In this document: one piece after another, positions 1-6,494 of the stretch
Layout: every line of letters begins with the position of its first letter
Numbering within the stretch: the first letter of the stretch is position 1
From: CAYHZL01 sp964361075
GTDB taxonomy: Bacteria > Bacteroidota > Ignavibacteria > UBA10030 > UBA8401
Length of the DNA: 7,924 nucleotides
Reading direction: 5' to 3'
NCBI GenBank assembly: GCA_964361075.1
Contig: CAYHZL010000169.1
Span: 1-7,924, forward strand
The notes under the pieces: model-generated
Seen by the model: only the letters and a program-made list of their open reading frames with translations
Told to the model about the DNA's origin: nothing
The model's database searches: none
Program-made: the position numbers and the translations under genes

Positions 1-2
1 AA

Positions 3-77
3 AAATCCCCCTAACCCCCTTTTCAAGGGGGATTACCACGCTCTTATTCCCCCTTGAAAAGGGGGCGAGGGGGATTT
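3..77. repeat. 30-bp imperfect inverted repeat (MITE-like or dispersed palindromic element)
   Basis: The arms at 3-32 and 48-77 are reverse complements at 28 of 30 positions and are separated by a 15-base spacer. Each arm is itself a small hairpin: a C5-TT run faces AA-G5 across a 3-base loop, so the whole can fold as a long stem or as two short ones. It contains no ORF and lies upstream of mocA. I infer a dispersed intergenic palindrome that may also terminate transcription coming from the left. Only one copy is in the window, so dispersal is not shown here. Confidence 0.85.
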
Positions 78-130
78 CTTTATTTACTTAGGAAATACTG
101 AAATTACAAAAAACACGCTGAGGAGTTACG

Positions 131-155
131 TTTTTTCCTTGTCATCCGTGGTAAA
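131..155 (+). repeat. Partial copy of a dispersed repeat ahead of mocA
   Basis: Bases 131-152 match 809-830 at 20 of 22 positions; both carry a T6 run followed by the core GTCATCCGTGGT. The copy ends a few bases before the mocA ATG at 163. Reading through it in the mocA frame gives MSSVV. The unrelated copy in front of xdhA also gives MSSVV in one frame, which argues that this stretch is repeat DNA rather than coding sequence. Confidence 0.7.
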
Positions 156-162
156 TAAGAAA

Positions 163-774
163 ATGAAAATTTCTGCAATAATACTTTCCGCCGGTTCTTC
201 TCACCGAATGGGAAAACATAAAGCGCTGCTTACGATTGACAAGAAAACTTTTCTTCAACATATTATTGATGTTGTTGAATCTGCAGGTGTAAAAAATACT
301 GTCGTTGTGCTCGGCTTTGAAGCGCAAACAATTCGGGAAACTTTATCATCATTCTGTGGAACGATAATAATAAATGAAGAGTGGAAGACAGGACAGCTTT
401 CTTCTATTATCGCGGGCATGAATGCGTTGAATAAAAAAGAATGTAACGGAATGCTGATTTGTCCGGTTGATCATCCGTTGATTACGACAATGCTCGTAGA
501 AAAATTACTGCAGGCATTTTATGAATCAAATAAACAAATTGTCGTGCCGACATATTGCGGAAGACGCGGACATCCAATAATTATTTCTTCAGCATTATTT
601 CCTGAAATAAAAAACGCTTCTGTTGAAGTCGGATTGCGATCAGTTGTCCATGCTCATGAAAAAAATATTTGTGAAGTTCCGACAGAAGAAGAAGGCATTT
701 TAATTAATATCGATACTCCGGAAGATTATCAACAATACATTCACCACGGATTGTACGGAAAAAGCACAGGTTAA
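163..774 (+). CDS. mocA: Molybdenum cofactor cytidylyltransferase (MocA-like, NTP_transf_3 family)
   Basis: This predicted cytoplasmic enzyme transfers CMP from CTP to Mo-molybdopterin, giving the cytosine dinucleotide form used by some molybdenum hydroxylases. It has 203 residues, normal for the family. The N-terminal nucleotide-binding loop LSAGSSHRMGKHK (residues 8-20) has the MocA-type LxAGxSxRMG form rather than the LAGGxxxRMGGxDK form of the GTP-using MobA. Other family marks are NEEWKTGQLSS (71-81), the metal-binding PVDHPL (101-106), RRGHPI (134-139) and NIDTPEDY (182-189). I chose ATG 163. An in-frame TTG at 139 would add eight residues that come from the dispersed repeat. There is no clear Shine-Dalgarno. 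The last roughly ten residues (194-203) are encoded by repeat DNA and lie beyond the usual family end. The gene precedes xdhA by 65 bases on the same strand, so co-expression with the XDH genes is likely. A related nucleotidyltransferase of different specificity is the main alternative. Confidence 0.86.
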   Translation: MKISAIILSAGSSHRMGKHKALLTIDKKTFLQHIIDVVESAGVKNTVVVLGFEAQTIRETLSSFCGTIIINEEWKTGQLSSIIAGMNALNKKECNGMLICPVDHPLITTMLVEKLLQAFYESNKQIVVPTYCGRRGHPIIISSALFPEIKNASVEVGLRSVVHAHEKNICEVPTEEEGILINIDTPEDYQQYIHHGLYGKSTG

Positions 775-829
775 CACAGATAAAATATTGATCCGTGAAA
801 AATCCGTATTTTTTCAGTGTCATCCGTGG
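744..829. repeat. Inverted pair of dispersed-repeat copies across the mocA/xdhA junction
   Basis: Bases 744-767 and the reverse complement of 806-829 match at 18 of 24 positions, including CCACGGAT and GAAAAA. Two further half-matching units lie between them (AACACAGAT at 773-781 and ATCCGTG at 791-797). The left copy overlaps the end of mocA and encodes its final residues. The right copy ends 10 bases before the xdhA ATG. The region could form a long imperfect hairpin in the transcript. Related copies are at 131-155 and 5465-5510. Confidence 0.7.
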
Positions 830-839
830 TTAAAAAAGC

Positions 840-2273
840 ATGGAAAAACTTAACTGTATCATCAACAATAAAACAATCAAAGCTCTTGCCAATCCGAACA
901 TTGTCGTTCTCGATTTTCTTCGACAGTACGAACATCTCAACGGAACAAAAGAAGGTTGCAGTGAAGGCGATTGCGGTGCATGCACAATTCTTGTCGGTGA
1001 GTTGCGCGGCAATGAGGTTGTTTATAAATCTGTTAATTCTTGTCTCATGCCGCTTGGAGACGTGCACGGAAAACATATTGTTACCATTGAAGGTGTTAAT
1101 CACCCAAAAGAACTTACTCCGATTCAACATGCATTTGTGGAAGAAGGGGGAACGCAATGTGGTTTTTGCACGCCGGGATTCATCATGTCGCTCACCGGTT
1201 ATTGTATCAATCACTCAGAAAAAAAAGTTGAAGATGCAATTAATTCCGTTGATGGAAATATTTGCCGATGCACGGGGCATCCGCCAATTATCAGAGCGAT
1301 TCGCAGCGTTGTTGAAAATTTGGAAAAACATCCACACAACGATGGTGTGCCACTAGCACATTTAATTGAACAAAAAATTCTTCCCGAATATTTTTTTTCC
1401 ATTGCAGAGCGACTCAAAGAAATTCAAACACACACGCGCGCCGATGTTCTTGTTGATGAAAGCGCCACGTATATTGTTTCCGGTGGTACCGATTTGTATG
1501 TGCAGAAGGCGTTCACAATGCACACGGAAATAACGCAGCGCATTTCAGCGTGGCGAAGAGACGTACCTATTTCTGAAGATAAAAATGAGATTCAGATTCC
1601 GAGCACAACAACAGTGGAAGAATTCCGTCTTTCGCCGGTCATTGAAAAATATTTTCCAGAATTAAAAGCACAACTCAAACTGTTCGGTTCAACGCCGATA
1701 CGCAATCGCGCAACTATCGCCGGAAATCTTGCGAACGCATCACCCATCGGCGATATGACGAGTCTCTTGTTGGCGATGAATGCAACGCTCATTCTGCGAG
1801 AAGGTTCTTCTGCGCGAACGCTTCCGCTGAGAAAATTTTACACGGGATATAAACAGCTCGACAAAAAAAAAACGGAATTAATCGAAACGATTTTCTTTTC
1901 AAAACCAAAGCCAACCACAAAATTAAATTTTGAAAAAATTTCACGTCGTCAACATCTTGATATTGCCAGTGTGAATTCTACGATGGTGTTCGATCTGAAA
2001 GATGGAATTCTGTCGAATGTTGGAATTTCTGCCGGCGGTGTTGGTGCAACGCCGCTGTATCTTGAAAAGACATCACAATATTTAAATGGCAAGACAATAA
2101 ATGCTGATATTCTCAACGAAGCATTTGCTATTGCCCACACCGAAATTAGTCCGATTAGTGACGCACGCGGAAGTGCGCACTACAAACGATTACTGCTTCG
2201 TCAACTTATTGCAACACACATCATGAAATTTTTTCCCGATGTTGTGAGAAAGGAATTGATAATACTTGAGTAA
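840..2273 (+). CDS. xdhA: Xanthine dehydrogenase small subunit, [2Fe-2S] and FAD domains
   Basis: This is the electron-transfer subunit of cytoplasmic XDH. It carries electrons from the Mo centre in XdhB through two Fe-S clusters to FAD and then probably NAD+. At 477 residues it is close to two-subunit bacterial XdhA proteins. The plant-type ferredoxin domain has C40, C45, C48 and C68. The second helical cluster domain has C107, C110, C142 and C144 (QCGFC and CRC). After a linker (about 165-200), the FAD domain shows VSGGTDLY (213-220) and the flavin-binding run GSTPIRNRATIAGNLANASP (283-302) followed by IGD. The C-terminal CO-dehydrogenase-flavoprotein domain begins near KISRRQHLDIASVN (366-379). 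ATG 840 gives the expected short N-terminus before the first beta strand. No Shine-Dalgarno is visible, and a dispersed repeat ends 10 bases upstream. The partner xdhB is about 920 bases downstream because a two-gene cassette intervenes. Naming follows the Rhodobacter convention. Confidence 0.95.
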   Translation: MEKLNCIINNKTIKALANPNIVVLDFLRQYEHLNGTKEGCSEGDCGACTILVGELRGNEVVYKSVNSCLMPLGDVHGKHIVTIEGVNHPKELTPIQHAFVEEGGTQCGFCTPGFIMSLTGYCINHSEKKVEDAINSVDGNICRCTGHPPIIRAIRSVVENLEKHPHNDGVPLAHLIEQKILPEYFFSIAERLKEIQTHTRADVLVDESATYIVSGGTDLYVQKAFTMHTEITQRISAWRRDVPISEDKNEIQIPSTTTVEEFRLSPVIEKYFPELKAQLKLFGSTPIRNRATIAGNLANASPIGDMTSLLLAMNATLILREGSSARTLPLRKFYTGYKQLDKKKTELIETIFFSKPKPTTKLNFEKISRRQHLDIASVNSTMVFDLKDGILSNVGISAGGVGATPLYLEKTSQYLNGKTINADILNEAFAIAHTEISPISDARGSAHYKRLLLRQLIATHIMKFFPDVVRKELIILE

Positions 2274-2450
2274 TTTCACTTCTTAAAATTCAAAAATTAC
2301 TGGAAAACAATGTATTTATAGGTTGGAAGTGAACTGTATTATCCATTTTGATGTTTGTTATTTTAGAGTGCAGTCGCCCTTCAGAAAGAATTTTACTTTG
2401 AAGAATAAAAATTTGTACATTGCTTATAGAATTGAGAAGGAGAACGTCGT
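2274..2450. other. Non-coding left flank of the two-gene cassette
   Basis: This 177-base AT-rich spacer runs between the xdhA stop and the first cassette gene. I see no convincing ORF, RNA gene or Rho-independent terminator. It ends in a strong Shine-Dalgarno for the next gene (AAGGAGA at 2437-2443, 7 bases before the ATG). Its length and AT-richness could hold a separate promoter for the cassette, but I found no promoter with a good match and correct spacing on either common model. Confidence 0.5.
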
Positions 2451-2684
2451 ATGCCAAAAAAAATATCTTTTTTTGAAGTTTTTCAAAGAAATAATGATGG
2501 ATCGTTAACGCCCACAAGGGTTATAAATATTAACGGAATAATTTTTGGCCCCGGAATAAAATTTGGGAAAGGAGTTAGTTTTGGGGGTGTGAATTTATTT
2601 AATTTTCAAGACTATGATATTGGAGCGGAAGAAGAAAAAGGAATTTTAGTCATTAAAGGATTCTATGAGAGGCAATACGTATGA
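2451..2684 (+). CDS. Small protein of unknown function with an FG hexad repeat
   Basis: I do not recognise a named family. The 77-residue product has no signal peptide, membrane segment or cysteine. Its middle carries a six-residue periodicity, with Phe at 32, 38, 44 and 50 and FG pairs at 32-33, 38-39 and 44-45 (FGPGIK, FGKGVS, FGGVNL). Alternating hydrophobic residues flank it (VININGII, 24-31). An acidic stretch (EEE, 60-62) is followed by a hydrophobic strand GILVIKGFY (64-72). This pattern suggests a small beta-rich fold; that is inference. The start is well supported by AAGGAGA at 2437-2443, the clearest ribosome binding site in the window. Its stop overlaps the next start as ATGA (2681-2684), so the two genes are translationally coupled and probably act together. 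The gene sits between xdhA and xdhB with no evident link to molybdenum enzymes. Confidence 0.8.
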   Translation: MPKKISFFEVFQRNNDGSLTPTRVININGIIFGPGIKFGKGVSFGGVNLFNFQDYDIGAEEEKGILVIKGFYERQYV

Positions 2685-3079
2685 CTGAAGTTTCAAAGAA
2701 AAAGAAAATTGAAAAATTCATTCGTTTAGAATCAATTTCTCATTCACCGCAAGAAATACCTCTTGTCTCACAAGAAGAATTTGATAAGCATAGAAAAATT
2801 TTAGATTGGACATTTGGCTTTATTGTTGCCATCGTTGTTGTGTGTTTTACAACGTTCATACTGTTGGTTTGGGATGTTTGGAAATTTCATACGGAAACGG
2901 TTCGGGAAAATTCTCGCATCATTCAAGAATTGAGAAAAGAGAATCAGGAATCCAAATTTACCAACATCAATAAAAGATTAGACGACTTTGAAAAATTACT
3001 AACAAGACAAACTGAGACACCTACCACTCCAACTGTACAATCTACCAAGCAAAACAATAAGCCTAAGACCCACGAGTAA
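2681..3079 (+). CDS. Single-pass membrane protein with charged helical tail, unknown function
   Basis: I do not recognise a family. The 132-residue product has a basic N-terminus (KKKK at 6-9), a soluble segment to about residue 44, and one hydrophobic helix at about 45-64 rich in Ile, Val and Phe. A charged, probably helical or coiled-coil segment follows (about 70-110, rich in E, K, R and N), then a Thr/Pro/Gln-rich disordered end (111-132). The long charged N-terminus before the helix argues against a cleaved signal peptide. I expect a membrane anchor, but cannot fix its orientation. The ATG overlaps the stop of the 77-residue gene by four bases, and GAGAGG at 2667-2672 is a good ribosome binding site. 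A two-component unit, with a soluble small protein and its membrane partner, is the simplest reading. The role is unknown. Confidence 0.8.
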   Translation: MTEVSKKKKIEKFIRLESISHSPQEIPLVSQEEFDKHRKILDWTFGFIVAIVVVCFTTFILLVWDVWKFHTETVRENSRIIQELRKENQESKFTNINKRLDDFEKLLTRQTETPTTPTVQSTKQNNKPKTHE

Positions 3080-3193
3080 AGTTCCAAAAAAATCAGAACG
3101 CATGTTTTATCAAACGCCTTCGATCATTGCAACAAAAATCATATTCTAAGTGTTGCCTATATATTGGATTCAACAAAAAATAACATTTACAAG
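3080..3193. other. Non-coding right flank of the cassette, upstream of xdhB
   Basis: These 114 AT-rich bases lie between the membrane-protein stop and the xdhB ATG. I see no ORF, no stable hairpin followed by a T-run, and no recognisable operator. An in-frame TTG at 3164 would extend XdhB by ten residues that do not resemble the family, so I leave that part non-coding. Confidence 0.5.
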
Positions 3194-5521
3194 ATGAAAA
3201 ATTTCGATTCCGAAAAACACGTTCGCGGTGAATCGCAATTTGTTGACGACCTTCTTGTTCCCGAAGGAACGCTTTATGCGCATGTCTGTTACTCGCGTAT
3301 TGCTCACGGAAAAATACTATCAATAGATTTTTCTGCGGCACAAACAATGAATGGCGTACAAGCAATAGTTACTGCGAAAGATATTCCCGGCGAAAATCAG
3401 ATTGGCGGAATTGTGCAAGACGAACCGTTGCTTGCGGAAGGGCATGTGCATTTCATCGGACAGCCAATCGCGATTGTTGTTGCAGATTCTCCGTTACATG
3501 CGCGCTGCGCCGCAGAAAAAATTATTGTTGAAATAGAAAAACTTCCAGTCATTACAAATCCACGTGAAGCATTTGCAAACAATGAACTCATTATTCCGCC
3601 GATGAAAGTTGAACTTGGCGATGTTGCATCGATGTGGGCACACTGTGATGTTGTTGTGGAAGGGACGGCGGAAAGTGGCGGGCAAGAACATTTGTATCTT
3701 GAAACGCAGGGAGCTTTCGCAATTCCTGTTGAAGGCGGCGGAGTAAAAATTGTTTCTTCAACGCAAAGTCCTACAGCGGTTCAACGTGTCAGTGCGAAGG
3801 TGCTCAATCTTCCGATGCACAAAATTGAAGTTGATGTGCTTCGTCTCGGCGGCGGCTTTGGCGGAAAAGAAGATCAGGCAACACCATGGGCGGCAATGTG
3901 CGCGCTCTGTGCAACAAAACTTAATCGTCCCGTGAAAATGATTTTACATCGCCAGGATGATATGCGCATGACAGGGAAGCGGCATCCGTACACTTCTGAT
4001 TTTAAAATTGGTTTGAAAAATGATGGAACAATTCTCGCGTACGAAGTAACATTTTATCAAAATGCCGGTGCTGCGGCGGATCTTTCTCCCGCAATACTTC
4101 AGCGTTCACTCTTTCATTGCACGAATGCATATTTTATTCCGCATGTGAAAGCAATCGGGTATAGCTGCCGCACAAATCTTCCACCGAACACTGCGTTTCG
4201 TGGATTTGGCGGACCACAAGGAAAATTCGTGATCGAAGCCGCAATCTTCAAAGCGGCAGAAGCGATGAATGTTGAACCGTCGTTCATTCAAAAGAAAAAT
4301 TTACTGAAAGACGGCGATGAATTTCCGTATGGACAAATTACTGAACGCTGTCAGTCGCGCGCGTGTTGGAATATGCTTGAACAAAAAATTTCTTTCGACG
4401 ATGTGAGAAAACGTGTAACAGCATTCAATTCAAAAAATGAATGGAAGAAAAAAGGATACGCACTAATGCCGATTTGTTTTGGTATTTCGTTCACCAATAC
4501 AATGATGAATCAGGCAAGCGCGCTTGTCCATATCTACACAGATGGAAGCGTTGGCATTAGCACCGCGGCGATTGAAATGGGGCAGGGTGTGAACATGAAA
4601 ATTCTTTCCATTGCCCAGCGAATTTTTTCCATACAGCCGGAGCGCATTAAACTTGAATCAACAAATACAACGCGCGTTGCAAATACATCTCCCACTGCGG
4701 CAAGTTCCGGTGCAGATTTAAATGGGATGGCTGCACAATTGGCGTGCAGTGTTCTTCTTGAACGATTGAAAAAATTTGCCGCTGAACAATTACAGCAATC
4801 CGATGTTAGTAAAATTGTATTGCGTGACGAAAAAATAATCAACGATGGAAACGAAACCGACTGGACATGGGAAAAATTAATTTCAGCAGCGAATGCCAAT
4901 CGAATAAGTTTGTCGTCGCAACATTTTTATGCAACACCGGAAATTTATTTTAACAGAGAAACATCAAAAGGTCATCCCTTTGCGTACCACGTTTTTGGCA
5001 CAGCGCTGTTTGAAGTAACGCTCGATTGCTTGCGTGGAATTTATGAAATAGATGCGGTGAATATCGTCCACGATTTCGGCAAAAGTCTGTATCCCGCGAT
5101 TGATCTTAGTCAAGCTGAAGGTGCATTGATGCAGGGAATCGGTTGGATGACGATGGAAGAAATTATTTACAATGCAGATGGGCGATTGCTTACTGATGCG
5201 CTTTCAACATACAAAGTGCCGGACATTCACTTCGCGCCGAAAGAAATAAATATTCACGTTCTCGAAAATTCAGAAAATCCTTTTACGCCGTTTAATTCAA
5301 AGGCAATCGGTGAGCCGCCGTTTATGTACGGCATCGGTGCGTACTTCGCTTTGTTGAATGCGGTAAAAGCATTTCGTCCGGAGAAAAAATTTATCATCAT
5401 CGCACCGATGACACCGGAGCGAGCGCTGTGTTCGTTGTATTCGCAAATTGAGTCTGAAATGTTACCACGGATATCGCAGGAAAATACACGGAAACTCACT
5501 GAAAATATCGGTGACAAATAA
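3194..5521 (+). CDS. xdhB: Xanthine dehydrogenase large subunit, molybdopterin-binding
   Basis: This is the catalytic subunit of cytoplasmic XDH, which hydroxylates hypoxanthine and xanthine to urate. It has 775 residues from ATG 3194, a normal length. The N-terminal hammerhead domain starts at KHVRGESQFVDDL (8-20). Mo-cofactor motifs are GGGFGGKE (219-226), AFRGFGGPQG (334-343), EMGQG (461-465), NTSPTAASSGADLNG (497-511) and SKAIGEPP (702-709). Against the bovine enzyme, recalled from memory, all six active-site positions are kept: Gln767 is Q191, Glu802 is E226, Arg880 is R304 (LQRSLFH), Phe914 is F338, Phe1009 is F433 (FGISF) and Glu1261 is E707. That set supports a true purine-oxidising XDH rather than an aldehyde or CO oxidoreductase. 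A TTG at 3164 adds only unconserved residues. Residues 758-775 lie past the family end and are encoded by a dispersed repeat. xdhC follows after four bases, so the two are co-transcribed. Confidence 0.97.
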   Translation: MKNFDSEKHVRGESQFVDDLLVPEGTLYAHVCYSRIAHGKILSIDFSAAQTMNGVQAIVTAKDIPGENQIGGIVQDEPLLAEGHVHFIGQPIAIVVADSPLHARCAAEKIIVEIEKLPVITNPREAFANNELIIPPMKVELGDVASMWAHCDVVVEGTAESGGQEHLYLETQGAFAIPVEGGGVKIVSSTQSPTAVQRVSAKVLNLPMHKIEVDVLRLGGGFGGKEDQATPWAAMCALCATKLNRPVKMILHRQDDMRMTGKRHPYTSDFKIGLKNDGTILAYEVTFYQNAGAAADLSPAILQRSLFHCTNAYFIPHVKAIGYSCRTNLPPNTAFRGFGGPQGKFVIEAAIFKAAEAMNVEPSFIQKKNLLKDGDEFPYGQITERCQSRACWNMLEQKISFDDVRKRVTAFNSKNEWKKKGYALMPICFGISFTNTMMNQASALVHIYTDGSVGISTAAIEMGQGVNMKILSIAQRIFSIQPERIKLESTNTTRVANTSPTAASSGADLNGMAAQLACSVLLERLKKFAAEQLQQSDVSKIVLRDEKIINDGNETDWTWEKLISAANANRISLSSQHFYATPEIYFNRETSKGHPFAYHVFGTALFEVTLDCLRGIYEIDAVNIVHDFGKSLYPAIDLSQAEGALMQGIGWMTMEEIIYNADGRLLTDALSTYKVPDIHFAPKEINIHVLENSENPFTPFNSKAIGEPPFMYGIGAYFALLNAVKAFRPEKKFIIIAPMTPERALCSLYSQIESEMLPRISQENTRKLTENIGDK
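5465..5510 (-). repeat. Dispersed-repeat copy within the 3' end of xdhB
   Basis: This stretch aligns with the reverse complement of about 787-829. CCACGGAT, then a G/A-rich run ending in TAC, GGA and TCAC occur in the same order, with one small gap and several substitutions. It lies inside the xdhB reading frame and supplies the last codons, starting at Pro758, just before xdhC. It points the opposite way to the copies at 131 and 806. Confidence 0.6.
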
Positions 5522-5525
5522 AATT

Positions 5526-6494
5526 ATGAAAGAGAATCAACTCTGGAAATTCATTCTTGAAAAACTAATGACGGGCGAACGTGTGGTACTTCTTGTGGTT
5601 GTGGATTTCGAAAAAGGTTCGCCGGGAAAAACAGGATTTAAACTTGCATTGACGGCAGATAAAAAATTTGTTGGTACAATCGGCGGCGGTGTAATGGAGT
5701 ATTCGATACTAGAACAGTACGCCGCACAATTGCAATCCGGAAAAGTAATTCGGGATTTACGAATGCTGGTTCATTCTCCCACAACAAGCCGCGGAGAGCT
5801 ATCGGGATTAGCATGTGCGGGCTCGCAAACAATGTGCGCTGTTTCTTTAGATGAAAACGATATTTTCACTGTTCGATCTATTCATGCGGCATTGGTTGAA
5901 CATCTTCCTGCAAGAATGATTTTTACAGAAGATGGATTTTTTTTTGACGAAGGGAAAAAATCAAACCATTCAACATTTAAACAGACATCCTCTGTCCAAT
6001 GGCGATACGAAGAAAACATCGGACCGGAATATACAATCTATGTTATTGGCGGCGGTCATGTTGGCAATGCACTTTCACGTATTTTGGCAACACTCGATTT
6101 TTATATTGTAGTATATGATGAACGCGAAGATTTACAATTGTTGAAGGAGAACGCATTCGCACATAAAAAAATTATTGCACCCTATTCGCAGCTTGCCCAG
6201 CACATTACAGAACCACAGAAAAGTTTTGCAGCAATTGTAACATCGAACAGCAACAGCGATACAGTTGTCTTACAACAAGTTCTTCCATTGCACCTTCCGT
6301 ATGTCGGCTTAATGGGAGCAGAAGCAAAAATAGCACGGGTAAAAAAATCATTAGACGAGGCGGAGCGGAAAGAATTTCTTCGGCAACATATTCATTCGCC
6401 AATTGGGATTCAAATAGAAAGCAGAACAGTAGAAGAGATTGCAATTAGTATTGCGGCGGAAATTATTGCGGTGAAAAATAGCAACTTAAATTAA
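5526..6494 (+). CDS. xdhC: XdhC-family molybdenum cofactor insertion protein
   Basis: XdhC proteins bind Mo-molybdopterin, protect it while its sulfido ligand is added, and deliver it to the XDH large subunit in the cytoplasm. The product has 322 residues. The N-terminal XdhC/CoxI domain shows GSPGKTG (31-37), TIGGGVME (51-58) and a Cys motif LACAGSQT (95-102), where the family more often has CGG. The C-terminal Rossmann domain shows VIGGGHVG (173-180), the acidic strand end VYDER (196-200), YVGLMGA (259-265) and HSPIGIQIESRTVEEIAISI (290-309). TIGGG with a small following residue is the XDH-associated form, unlike the SGGCVE of the CoxF/CoxI relatives. ATG 5526 lies four bases after the xdhB stop. 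A longer in-frame reading from 5448 would overlap xdhB and translate repeat DNA, so I reject it. No Shine-Dalgarno is visible, and coupling to xdhB translation is likely. The gene confirms the system as XDH. Confidence 0.93.
   Translation: MKENQLWKFILEKLMTGERVVLLVVVDFEKGSPGKTGFKLALTADKKFVGTIGGGVMEYSILEQYAAQLQSGKVIRDLRMLVHSPTTSRGELSGLACAGSQTMCAVSLDENDIFTVRSIHAALVEHLPARMIFTEDGFFFDEGKKSNHSTFKQTSSVQWRYEENIGPEYTIYVIGGGHVGNALSRILATLDFYIVVYDEREDLQLLKENAFAHKKIIAPYSQLAQHITEPQKSFAAIVTSNSNSDTVVLQQVLPLHLPYVGLMGAEAKIARVKKSLDEAERKEFLRQHIHSPIGIQIESRTVEEIAISIAAEIIAVKNSNLN

Noticed and set aside
139..162. TTG start at 139 extending MocA by eight residues
   Set aside because: The added residues are translated from the dispersed repeat (MSSVV also appears in one frame of the copy before xdhA). 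ATG 163 gives the standard family N-terminus.
771..1214. 147-aa minus-strand ORF opposite xdhA
   Set aside because: It is antisense to conserved coding sequence, with no ribosome binding site or recognisable domain.
817..1356. 179-aa plus-strand ORF overlapping xdhA in another frame
   Set aside because: It lies almost wholly over the clearly conserved Fe-S domains of xdhA, starts inside the repeat and has no family motif.
2451..3079. Toxin-antitoxin pair
   Set aside because: Gene size and overlap would fit, but neither product shows a DNA-binding, RNase or known membrane-toxin pattern. The membrane protein is larger than typical hydrophobic toxins and has long charged tails.
3164..3193. TTG start extending XdhB by ten residues
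   Set aside because: The extra residues are polar and unlike the family. The ATG at 3194 starts just before the conserved hammerhead domain.
4534..4899. 121-aa minus-strand ORF opposite xdhB
   Set aside because: It is a shadow of the XdhB Mo-binding region, with no supporting features.
131..5510. CRISPR-like array made of the dispersed repeats
   Set aside because: The copies are few, diverged, in both orientations and hundreds to thousands of bases apart, and there are no cas genes.
5448..5525. Longer XdhC beginning inside xdhB
   Set aside because: It would overlap xdhB by 74 bases and translate repeat DNA. ATG 5526 gives the normal family start and four-base spacing.
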